From contig OX104115.1 in assembly GCA_944474755.1 (NCBI GenBank), forward strand, positions 63,802,648-63,866,647: a stretch of DNA of 64,000 nucleotides. Reading direction: 5' to 3'. Below the pieces are notes generated by a model, which was given only the letters and a program-made list of their open reading frames with translations, did not search any database and was not told where the DNA came from. Shown here piece after piece: positions 47,735-57,959 of this stretch (the stretch's first letter is position 1; the number at the start of each line of letters is the position of its first letter). Source of the stretch: Limnoperna fortunei (taxonomy: Eukaryota > Mollusca > Bivalvia > Mytilida > Modiolidae). A program made the translations under genes and the position numbers.

Positions 47735-48289
47735 CGTAATTGATATAAACATATTGGGTAGTAAATGTGTCTTATGGGACAATTCTGCTACATTTTTGTC
47801 AAGCTTTTTACTATTATTTTTATTATTATTTTGATGCATATACGAGTTGTTACTCTTTGAAAATTTGACTATGTAAATGGTAAAAATCCAAAAATGCAAG
47901 TCATACACATCTAACGTCTTCACCATATGTTATCGTAAGACTTGATCATGAAAGATGTGTCAGGATCAAAGTTCAGCAGTGACATTAACATGTTACCTTG
48001 AACATTGTTATCATTCTAGCGCGCAAAATAATAAAGGATAGATTAAAAAGTAAAATGATAAAACAAAATTGTCAGGTAAAGACGCAATTTTTTCGTGTAT
48101 AGACCGAACAGATTTGAAGACTCTTTTGGGGTACAATTCCGATGTACAGTAACTGTACAAAGAAAATTAAAGCCAAAGCTGTTACATTAAGTATTAGGGT
48201 CTTCACCATAAGTCATTTTAGACGTATCATGATAGTTTTGCCCTTTGAGCATTAACATTGTTATCGTCAGAACTCGAAATCCGAACTTG

Positions 48290-48494
48290 TTTGTGATTTA
48301 ACCGAAAAACATTGACAGATTCTTAAATATAATTTCTTTTTTATGTTGAAAATATCGTCACGTTTAAATTCCTGTCCAACGTAAATGCCATTTTTACAAA
48401 CACTACTCGCATCCATATAGTACTCGTATTCCGGACAACAATACCGGTGACATGTTTCAATTGTGCGACGTAAAATGTCATTTTCAGTTACCAC
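48290..48494 (-). pseudogene. Possible cysteine-rich exon remnant, copy B
   Basis: The minus-strand frame contains TIETCHRYCCPEYEYYMDAS and VCKNGIYVGQEF. Counterpart of 14,290-14,535. Family not recognised and coding status doubtful. Confidence 0.25.
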
Positions 48495-49680
48495 TGGTCA
48501 TATTTGGATACAAAATGCCAGCAACCTTCAATTTCTTAACTTGTTAAACCCTACAATAAAACTTTGTGTTTGGTCAGACCACAATGATTTTTAAATTTTA
48601 ATTTTAAACAGGATTTTTTAAATTACGTAGGTCATTTTGCAAATTGAATATATTTGACTGTTTCTGCTTAACTGTTTTTTGGAGTGGGACAAAGAGGAGT
48701 GTTCACTTTGTTATTCCATGGATTTGTTCAACCAAACCACATGTGATTGTCACAAGGCCATAAAAAGCTTCTCTTGTTTTTGTCCTGTTATTTATTTGGC
48801 GTAATCTTTGTCCTGCCTTGGGCGTTCAATTAAATTGTGAGGTTTTTATTTAACTCTCCTCTCACTCGTAACCTCTACGATGACTATTCGTAACAAGATG
48901 GGTATTACTTGTAAAGGATGGTATACTGTTGATATTAGACGAAATGACATTTTCATTCTATTTACTTATAATTATAATGCATACATGTACAATGAATTAA
49001 ATTGTAAAATAGATTGCCCGATACATGTTTATTATTCTTCGTTAAGTGTACATGTTGTTCTTATATATGGTGCTTAATTGGGTTTCTGTCAGTGTAATTA
49101 AAATATAGTTATGATCATATTGGTTGTATAGAACACAATAAAGATAAGCAAACATTTAATTTTTATGCTTTGATTGTAATAAATAAAATTGTCAGATTTT
49201 GCATTGTGAAGTTTACTTTATATGTTGTTACCCAGACCAAAAGAAAGATATTGTGTCAATTGATTATAGGTAATTGTCTTTTACAATTTCTATTTACAAG
49301 CTTAAAACCGAATAACATATCAAAACAACTGTGGCAATAAATGGGCACATTGGCAAGGCATGTGCTTGATTACATCGTAGCTTGCATTCTACACATATCG
49401 TACTGACATTTTCAAACAAATCCGGAAAGCCTACTACACATTTTTGCAATTTGATTAGAAATTAATGCCTAATTTAGTATAAATAGTTAAACAATTCGCA
49501 AATTACATAGTGTTTAAACTATTTAACCCGTAAAAAGCACAATGCACAATAACACACAATACAGGTGTTCGTAGTATTTGCCACGTTGACTCCCTTATAC
49601 GTGTATCATTTTTGATGACTTATTTTACTTGGCGAAGTTCAGTAAATGTTATATTAACGACATTGACATAGATAACACAG

Positions 49681-49930
49681 AACAGTCAGATATTGCGTGA
49701 TGCTAATAGAATAAACACGTGTTACATACTTCTGATGATTCGGACGCAGAATAAACACATTAGGCATAGTTATATTATGGTTTATACGTAATCGTAGACT
49801 ATTTATAGAAGATATTCACCTTGGACCTATACGAAACAATGCATTATGTGCTGTATACTTTTTAAAATACTTATATCACTGGAAAACACCACAATGTACG
49901 CAATTTTTTCACCGATTTTACGCTGACTAT
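49681..49930. repeat. Continuation of copy B matching 18,170-18,360 and 19,600-19,700
   Basis: Shares GATGCTAATAGAATAAACAC and ATCGTAGACTATTTATAGAA with 18,197 and 18,288, then CTGGAAAACACCACA with 19,613. The 1.2 kb between these in copy A is missing here. Confidence 0.75.
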
Positions 49931-49934
49931 TGTA

Positions 49935-50910
49935 GTATAGTTAAATCCACTTTATCGCAAACTGGTTAATAGCAAAATTCGGTTTATGGCAAACTTTTTC
50001 CTAACGCCAAACCATTTGCCATTGAACCAATGTAAAATTGACCTTTTAATTGCAAAGCATTTAATAGAAAAATTCGCCTAATTGTAAGGCAAAACTTTCG
50101 AAAAATGTTTAAAAGTGCTGTTTATTTGCATAAATTGCAATTAAATTTGAAAGTTTCACATGTTCACATGCTCTGAAGAACGATGTCAATACAAAGACCT
50201 TTACATCAGTTACATCGTTGGAACTGATTGCTTTAACATTTGTATTGTTTTAAGGAAAACAATATTATATAAAATTTATGTTTATTCTTTATCTTTCATC
50301 AATATAATTGCACAAAATGTTGAATAACATTCAATGTGTACCTTTATTAGCGTAATTTTCTTTAATTACAATCAGACGCCATTATATTGTTTTACATAAA
50401 TCATCACGTGTGATCTGCACATACTTGTTCTATTTTTAGAAAAACACATTAAGTAAATTAATGATTACAATCAGATGATTAGATCAAAAGAATTTAATAA
50501 ATATTGTTTTCTTTAATCCTTAGATCATTAGAAGTTAATTATCATCCATTAGAAAATTGTTAATTTTTTTTGTTCCGTTCATGCATGTTAATTTGCACAT
50601 CAAAGGAAAATTGAGAAATAAAATTAAAATGTTTGTTAATTCGGTTACAGTAAGAGCTTGGATTACAAACATTTAATATTATTATTGCTATAAAATGAAC
50701 CAACTGTAAGGGTTAATCATACAGTTAACCAAAATGTCTAAGAGAAAGCGTAACGATTTGAGTTTAAGTGATCGATATGAAGTTGTTAAACTTCTATGAC
50801 CAGAAGTTAACCCAGACCGAAATATCCAAAAGACTGGGTTGTTCCATACCTCAGATTTGTCGTATTAACGCTAAGCGTGATGAGATAAGGAATTTTGGTG
50901 ATAAAAGCTC
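49935..50910 (+). mobile_element. Tigger/pogo-like DNA transposon, 5' remnant
   Basis: The left end, AGTTAAATCCACTTTATCGC, resembles Tigger/pogo termini. At 50,734 an ATG begins KRKRNDLSLSDRYEVVKLL, then one frameshift, then LTQTEISKRLGCSIPQICRI. This is the N-terminal psq/CENP-B-type helix-turn-helix that binds the transposon ends. The rest of the transposase, including the DDE domain, is missing; sequence switches to another repeat after about 50,910. Confidence 0.72.
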
Positions 50911-50944
50911 TACAACATTTTAATCATTTGGATTTTTACATATT

Positions 50945-51060
50945 GTATGGGTTTGAGCGTCACTGATGAGTCTCGATTAGACGAAATGCGCGTCTGGCGA
51001 AGAAAAAATTTGTGTTAACCTTGGTATCTTTGACATTTTATTCGTAACCACATCAAGATC
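50945..51060 (+). repeat. Dispersed mussel-type repeat with hammerhead-like core
   Basis: GAGCGTCACTGATGAGTC followed by GACGAAATGCGCGTCTGGCG and CTTGGTATCTTTGA. I remember this consensus as highly repeated in Mytilus. CTGATGA (50,963-50,969), a GTCT/AGAC helix and GAAA (50,983-50,986) match the catalytic core and stem II of a hammerhead ribozyme. Stems I and III are not convincing. Confidence 0.6.
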
Positions 51061-52950
51061 TAAGTCGTAACCACATCGCAATCAATATCTAGTAGTAAAT
51101 TGTTCTATTCCACTATAATAATTTAATTGAAGTAAAAGTGCAATTTTATTGGTCTGGAAGTGGTTAGATCACATGTTCAAAATCATCGTGTCCTACTAAG
51201 CGCTACAACTTATTCCCCTGCAAATACTATAGTGTCTGCCCACTTGGAGTCACCCTCCTATATTTGATGTAGTTTTCAACATCACAAGATATGAATATCA
51301 TACTATACTAAAAGTTACACCCCTTTGCGCTCAGTGCTTGAAATTTTTTATTATACATATTGTACCTTTGTAATGTTAAAATCCAATTTAAAACAATTCT
51401 ACATAACACGTCCATATTTTATATCATGCCTTTGTTATTGACATGTTCTAAATCGTCCTTGATATTTGCTACGGGGGGAAATTTTACATAGGAAGTCAGC
51501 CATTTGAGTTTCTAGAGGGTCCAGCGTTGTTTTCAAAAAGATCGTCTGCTTTCGTAACGTTCAGTGGTATTCGGACAAACCGTGAGGCTTTTCCCGCCTT
51601 AACTGCAGTCGATATTACCCGAAGAATTTAGAACAGACAACAATGGACTCTTCCAAACATACACTTCCGTTGTAATTTAAGTCAAAATTTACTATAGAAC
51701 ATAGCTCCATCATAATAAAAAATCCGCCGCATTTCAAAACGCCAAATAACTGTGGAAAATAATTGGTACAATAACTACAAAAGGAGCGTAAGCTGGACCA
51801 TACGCTTTAAGTAGTTTTTATTTGTCACGCAAAAACAATAACCAAAATACGTCAACATTTAGTATAGAGAACAAGCATAATGCTTCCTGTAGGTGCAGAA
51901 AATAATAAATTACTATAAAGATAACAATAAGCAAACTTGCATCTCCGACACATTACATATTTCCGATAACATTCTGATAATTTTAAACACCTGCTACATT
52001 ATATAATACAATCAAAACTACACACGCATTACATAAAAGATTTGTAACAAAAATTTTAGGAACTTGCTACAAAACTTTTTTTATGAAGCTATAAATTCAT
52101 ATTTTATTAAACACCTACAAACTAAATGAATCGAACAAAAATGAGAAATTTCCATTTTGAACTGTCGTTGGAAGACGACGAATGTAAAACGGGTGCATTG
52201 ACGGACAGACACGAAACATGAAGATTTAAAAAAACACAATATAAAACTATCCTTACGTTTTATAATACAGATAACACAACACTTAAGATATAAATTGTAA
52301 TAAAACATTGATTTCCCTTTCTATATGGATACATGAACATGTGTTTACCCTCAAAAATCATATTTTCGTGGGGAAATCCTCGGGGAAATATGATTTTCTT
52401 GAGTTATTTAATTTTCATATCTTCCTTTAGAAAAGGAAATAAATGTATATAATAATAGTATATTTGGTTACATTTATTTATGTAAGAGTTTTATTCTGAA
52501 AAGATACTACAGAACCGACATTGCAAAGCGGGGTTCGTATAGTTTTATACACTAGAAACAGGTGCCTCAAGATTCGAATACTATTTTATTCCCATGATTC
52601 ATATATAATTATAAAGATACAATTGCTTTAATATCTGTATGCTTCCCGAGTTTATTGTAATATTATTGTATAATTAAACATGATTGTCAAATTTACAACT
52701 TTTAATTTTAGTCTATAGTCTTTAAGCTCTATTCACCTTCAAGTTGATTTTTAGAAGGTACAACGTATAAATCATTACCAATGTATGTTGGTCAGAACTT
52801 TCAAGTCTTACATAATGTGTAAAGATTTTTAAATTAATGGTTTTAAAAACGAATCTTTTTTGCGTCTTGTCAAGCAGTGACCCTCGTATGACTGAGCGTC
52901 TTTCTTATCCCCATCATGTTATGTACGCGACAATGTAACTGACAGTTGAC
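51061..52950. other. Intergenic, no gene seen
   Basis: 51,518-51,602 is the inverted partner of 473-553. 52,355-52,400 has an inverted repeat AATCATATTTTC / GAAATATGATTTT. No coding region recognised. Confidence 0.5.
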
Positions 52951-52989
52951 ATGAAAGTGGTAATCAGGCCTGGGGCGCCGATTCCAACT

Positions 52990-53075
52990 GGCCGTAACTG
53001 CCTTATGTGTACTTGCTTTTATATATGCACACACTTTTTCCTTATATTCTCATACTTTTTCTCTATAGGCATATG
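52990..53075 (-). repeat. Edge of minisatellite-bearing repeat, inverted
   Basis: GTAACTGCCTTATGTGT followed by CATACTTTTTCTCTATAG matches the reverse complement of 22,330-22,430. It marks the left end of an inverted, diverged copy of that unit, interrupted by the Penelope-like element. Confidence 0.7.
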
Positions 53076-54285
53076 CTATCTTCGACCACATGTTGAATCA
53101 CTCCCATCATTTGCGAAGGACACCACCGACTATCTACAAAAGATGGCAGCCCTGAATCCCCTTCCACCGGGTACCACTCTGGTCACTATGGATGTCACCT
53201 CTCTCTATACTAACATTCCTCATGCTGATGGCATAGAAGCATGCAGAGAGGTCTGGGAAAGTCGTTCAGTCAAAGATCCTCCGACTGAATGTTTAGTCGC
53301 AATGCTGACATTGGTGCTAAAAAAGAACAACTTCACTTTTAACGGAGACCATTTCTTGCAAATAAATGGAACAGCTATGGGAACTAAAATGGCTCCATCA
53401 TATGCCAACATATTTATGGGTAAATTAGAAAAAGAACTTCTCCAATCGTCTATTGAAAAACCACTATCTTGGTACAGGTTTATTGATGATGTTGATATGA
53501 AGTGGATACATACTGATGAGGGATTACAAAACTTTATCACACGTGCCAATAACATCCATCCCTCTATCAAATTTACTTATGAAATCTCAAAATCTAGTAT
53601 ATCTTTCCTCGATACTTCCAGCTCCTTATCCGCAAATGGTGAGTTGTCCACTGGCCTGTATTCCAAACCAACAGACACCAACCAATACCTTTTACCTAGT
53701 AGCTGTCATCCTCCTCATGTGACAAAGAGCATTCCTTATAGTCAAGCTGTTAGACTCCGACAAATCTGTTCCACCGATGATTAGTTTAAAAAGAGACTAG
53801 GGAAATTAAAGGGACACCGTAGAAGAAGGGGGTACAGGAATAATAACATCAAAAAGAATTTTCAAAAAGCACAGCAGACATCGAGGAGTACCCTTCTTCA
53901 ATATAAAGAAAAAACGAAATGAAATAGAGTTCCCTGCGTACTAACTTACCACCCTTGTTTGAAAAACACAATTAGCACCATTCGTGAACATTGGAAATCG
54001 ATTGAAAAAAATCCCAGATTGTCAAGAATCTTTCCAGAGCCCCCCATGGTTGCGTTTAAACAACCCAACAGTCTCCGCAACTTAACTAAGAAACAGTTTC
54101 TGTCCGTAAGCCAACACTTCAGACTGCCCGACCACACTCCAAAGAATTTTGATCACATAAAAATCCTAATTATCGAGCAGAACTGCAAGTAGCGAGACTC
54201 TGAACGGGAGGCCCGAGAGAGATTCTGGATCAAAGAGCTCTGCTCTGTACACCCCAATGGAATAAACAAAAAACACTAAATATAA
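53076..54285 (+). pseudogene. Penelope-like element reverse transcriptase and partial endonuclease
   Basis: One frame runs from about 53,076 to 54,280 with stops at 53,782 (TAG) and near 53,920 (TGA). Recognisable reverse-transcriptase motifs are [15 protein letters not shown] (motif A Asp), [19 protein letters not shown] (motif B), [12 protein letters not shown] (catalytic Asp pair) and ISFLDT. PLE-specific thumb sequences follow: [32 protein letters not shown] and later TYHPCLKNTISTIREHW and IFPEPPMVAFKQP. The end (HFRLPDHTPKNFDHIKILII, ERFWIKELCSVHPNGINK) is the C-terminal half of the PLE GIY-YIG nuclease. Its GIY and YIG start is missing, apparently by an internal deletion near 54,090. 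Such enzymes copy their RNA at cleaved DNA ends; this copy is 5'-truncated and inactive. Confidence 0.88.
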
Positions 54286-54619
54286 ATAATAAAGTCATGA
54301 ATATCAAGAAGTTTAAGTGTACAGTACTCCCTTATGTAATGACTGATAGATGTGATTCGAGAAAGTTCAAGATCAATAAAATCAGATCCGATCACATCAC
54401 CACCGGATGCTGATGTACCAATATCCAAATTTTATCGTTTATTATAGATTGATATTGACACTGAAGAAGGCCATCAGTTGGTCGAAAATTTTTCATATTT
54501 ATTAATATAATTATTTTATAGTAGAAACATCTTTAAATTTGTATCGTTGCATAATTCTCTAGACTTATATATTATTTTTTTGTTTATGCTGTATCGTCAT
54601 ATTGGCGATATATTATAGG
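54286..54619. other. PLE 3' region / spacer
   Basis: Contains GACACTGAAGAAGGCCATCA near 54,457, a string of the kind found in the 3' part of PLE and related elements. No gene seen. Confidence 0.4.
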
Positions 54620-54746
54620 GTCATTGCATGAATATTGGGAAATATTGTCCCAAGCAAGTGTTATATTGCACGAGCTTGCGAGTGCAATATAGCATCTTGC
54701 GAGGGACAATATTTCCCAATATTCATGCAATAACCCTTTTATTATA
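54620..54746. mobile_element. Foldback (palindromic) element
   Basis: Arms of about 55-60 bp read GGGTCATTGCATGAATATTG then GGAAATATTGTCCC at the left, and the reverse complement at the right, around a short centre GAGCTTGCGA. AT-rich TATTATA strings flank both ends. The near-perfect symmetry suggests a non-autonomous foldback transposon or a strong hairpin. Confidence 0.78.
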
Positions 54747-54972
54747 TAGTAATAATTTTTTTGTGCTTTTAAGTGATTATTCATTATTTTTGCTATTTTG
54801 TAATATTTTAATAGGTCCAATATTTTCATATTTTCACTTGGTCATTATTACAGATATATACTTTGATGTAGATTTACATTCAATAAAAACAGATTTTTTT
54901 GTCAATTTTTTGTTTATATTTGTTGCTCCTTAATGTTGTGAATGTATGGCCACACACTTTAATTTCGTCCAT

Positions 54973-55156
54973 ACTCGAAATTCGGCGATTACCTTTCATT
55001 CGGCAATGTAAACAATGATCCCAAGGCTAAATTAATATTAAAATATCTTGCATTTATTGCTCTAGCCAAATGATTCCTTAATAATAAAATACAATGCGTT
55101 TCAGCGAAATTAACGTCCGTTAAAGCGACACACTTTCATCGCCGAAATTCGAGTGT
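54973..55156. repeat. Inverted repeat pair, possible MITE
   Basis: ACTCGAAATTCGGCGAT (54,973) and ATCGCCGAAATTCGAGT (55,139) are inverted copies with one mismatch, about 180 bp end to end. Confidence 0.55.
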
Positions 55157-55529
55157 ACTTCTACTAGCATAAATTCCTGCTTTGAAACGAGCCACTTGTA
55201 CACGATATTTAAATCCAGTTTTGTACAGTTTACACTTAATTTTTCCTTTGTTGGTCTATGAAATTTACTTTTATCTACAATCGAATTCACTTCCATTTGT
55301 TGAGTTCAAGCGGTTCTGCTAATTTAACCCTCGAGAGCAGATCATGTATTTCACTTTCGGCCATGTTTGTTTACCAAACAACAGTAAAATATAAAAGCCG
55401 ATGTTCGGAACACATCTGTACTTTTCCAGGAAATTACATAAAAGGCCGAGATTCAGTGTAAAATATGAAAATATACTGCACTTTATTGCTATATGAAATA
55501 CAATGGGGGGAAAATATTACTATATAATA

Positions 55530-56250
55530 AATATATATATGCACATAATTTTCTCTATATGCACATACTTTGTCTATATACTTTTTTCTATATATGCATA
55601 TACTTTGTCTATATACTATTTCTATATATATGCACATACTTTGTCTATGTACTTTTATCTATTTATGCATATTCTTTGTCTATATACTATTTCTATATAT
55701 GCACATATTTTGTCTATGTTTTTTTCAATATATGCACATAATTTTTTCATTTAATTACATACGCATTAGTTTAAAGACAATTCGTTCTGGATAAGAAGTC
55801 ATTTCAGCCCTTAAAAGAACGCTTATATCGACTTAAGAATTATGTTGTTAATAAATGTGATATATATGTTAATTGTTAATTTTAGTTTTGTCAGTTATAA
55901 ATTAAATCAATCATACATTTTATTACTTATATTAAAGGCTGGATCGTGGAAATACATGCATAAAGTATACAAGAGATTATTATATTACTATAAGTTCCTT
56001 CATTGATCAATTGATTGGCTTAACATTCCTTCAAAAGTAATGATTTAGCATTAAAAACAACCTAGATAGGCTTAAAAAGAACAAGATCTCGGGCTAAGCG
56101 AGCTGGAAAGTTATGTCACCTTTGAGTATACTAAAAAAAGATTGCAGATTCCTGGCAGTGTCCCGATTTTATTACATAGGCTGGTAGAATTTCCTGATGA
56201 TTTTTCCTTGTTATAAATCAAACCAAATAGGTTATAAATAAAAGAAAGAT
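55530..56250 (-). repeat. Diverged inverted copy of the 20.6-22.4 kb unit
   Basis: 55,530-55,755 is an array of five to six units of about 35 bp (TATGCACATACTTTGTCTAT), inverted relative to 21.6-22.4 kb. It is followed by the reverse complement of 21,650-20,650 in order: TCAGCCCTTAAA, TTCCTTCAAAAGTAATGATT, AAAAAGAACAAGATCTCGGG, CTGGAAAGTTATGTCA. The SINE present at 20.96 kb is absent here. Confidence 0.85.
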
Positions 56251-56625
56251 GACAGTTTTAATGTTACGCGGTACGTAGAATCAGGAACATATATAAGGCA
56301 GTTTTAATGTTACGGCGTATAATCAGGAACATATATAAAACGTCTTATTAAGGTAATATTTATAAAACATTTTTAAGGTTATAAGGTAGAATCAGAAACA
56401 TATATTAGACATTTTTTAAGGTTACAGGGTAGAATCAGGAACATGTATAAGACCCATTTTGAAAGTTTACGGCGCAGAATCAGTAACATACATATAGACA
56501 ATATGTCCTATATATGTTCCCATTTCTACCCTGGAATCTTAAAAAACTGTCATATATATGTTCCTGATTCTACTCCGTTACCCTAAAACAACTGTCTTAC
56601 ATTATGTTCCAGATTGGGGCCAAAT
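56251..56625. repeat. Head-to-head array of GTTCCTGATTCTAC repeats
   Basis: Five or so units in one orientation (GTAGAATCAGGAACATATAT) up to about 56,490, then two or three in the opposite orientation (ATATATGTTCCTGATTCTAC) to 56,620. Same family as 20,300-20,470. The symmetric layout has the turn point near 56,495. Confidence 0.75.
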
Positions 56626-56798
56626 TTTGGCGGACTCATCAGACATTAAATTTACGGTAGGGAGTTATGAGCTGAGATATGAGTCTCTGTGTTAGAAAGG
56701 TGGTTGAACGATACTAGAATAAGTGGAAAGAAGACCGCTCTAGGAGACTAAATGTTAAACGATAAATTGGCAAGAATTCCAAACAAATCAAAAGGAGA

Positions 56799-57928
56799 AT
56801 GAACAAAAATTCGAGCACGGGCTTGATGCCCCCATATAAACAACCAGTGATAATTGCCACACCCACACTACAATTCCACGTGTCACAGTTTCTTATTCAA
56901 CCCAATGACTCATATGGTATGAACAGTTTTCAATTAACGAACCCTTTGACACACACGAGGCAAGTGCACCAGCTCATCCCCTTTCTTCGACAGACCTCGG
57001 CGGAACCACCGAATCAAAGCTCATCGGCTTTACCAGTTGGTCTAGCTGAACCTCAGTCATATCAGTTCATGAGACGTCCATCCTCGAATCTTGTAAATCA
57101 ACATAACCCAAAAATATCAACAAACCAGTCAAACCCAACCTTCACTGCGTTCGATATGCTGACGTTGACACTTACTGTACTAAATCAAAGATTTGAATGT
57201 TTTCAACACATAACAAGTCAACAGTTGTCAAAATTTCACATTTTAGATATTTTTAACCAGAGATTGATTTCATTAGAAGGTGGGCTTGACGATATTAAAC
57301 ACGACATCGAAAGTATAAAAACAAAACCATTCGTGAACACGGCAACACATTACAAAATGAAAACAAGACGCCATGATGACATAGAAAGACGATTCATGCA
57401 CGAAGTGGCTGAAGACCGAGTTTACTTCCTCGAGAGAACGGAAAATTACACGAGGAACTGTTAAAACTACAAACACATTCGATGAAACACAATCTGATAT
57501 TCGAGGGACTTATCGAGACTGAAAATGAGAATACAGAAACGGTAGTGAAGGAGTTCTTCAGATCTGAACTAAAAATAGATGACAATATTGCATTTCAAAA
57601 TGTACACATATTACAAAAAACGAGAGAGGAAGCACAAATGGCAATAGTTGTCAGATTTCCCCGTTACGTCGATCATGATCTAGTGATCAAAGCAGTTCCA
57701 GAAAATCTTAATGACAAGTCATATAAAGTATATCAACAATACCCCCGTGAAATCGCATATCACAAGAAAGCGTTATATCCGAAACTGATGGATTATAAAC
57801 GTCAAGAAAGGATAGTTAAAATGGTAGATGATCAGCTCTACGTTGATGGTATTTGGTACCAAAATTGGGAAATTCCCCCAAAATATTCAACTACCCACAG
57901 AGGAGGACGCGCTAAAGAGAATTTATGA
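56799..57928 (+). pseudogene. Non-LTR retrotransposon ORF1 (one frameshift)
   Basis: ATG at 56,799. The first frame is open to 57,464 and the second continues to a TGA/TTATGA at 57,928, so a single frameshift near 57,438 separates them. N-terminal 120 residues are rich in Gln, Asn, Pro and Ser and look disordered. A leucine-spaced helical segment (FNQRLISLEGGLDDIKHDIE) and, across the frameshift, LHEELLKLQTHSMKHN suggest a coiled coil. The following domain (NLIFEGLIETENENTE, MAIVVRFPRYVDHDLVIKA, YREIAYHKKALYPKL-like) matches the RRM plus C-terminal domain of L1/Tx1-type ORF1 RNA-binding proteins. These form trimers and chaperone the element RNA. Nearly intact, but an in-vivo product is doubtful. 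Confidence 0.78.
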
Positions 57929-57959
57929 TTAGAACAACGTATTGGATAAAAAAAGGTTA

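Larger units (their letters stand above)
34735..49680 (+). repeat. Segmental duplication, copy B
   Basis: Partner of 540-15,831. B differs from A in several ways. It lacks the Tc1 element and the 2.3-kb insertion of A. It has 4 kb of other sequence at 36.7-41.2 kb, a 5'-truncated LINE at 41.2-41.9 kb and a SINE at 47.5 kb, and it has lost 2.7 kb from the receptor gene. Beyond 49,680 it continues with a short match to 18,170-18,360 and then 19,600-19,700 up to about 49,925. Confidence 0.88.
46608..49680. other. Intergenic, duplicated in copy A
   Basis: Colinear with 12,932-15,831. Contains polyadenylation-like AATAAA near 46,650, the SINE at 47.47 kb and the Cys-rich minus-strand remnant. No intact gene. 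Confidence 0.5.

Noticed and set aside
52951..53075. N-terminal 40 residues of the long frame at 52,951-53,784 as part of the reverse transcriptase
   Set aside because: This part translates the edge of the minisatellite repeat. PLE similarity begins only at about 53,076.
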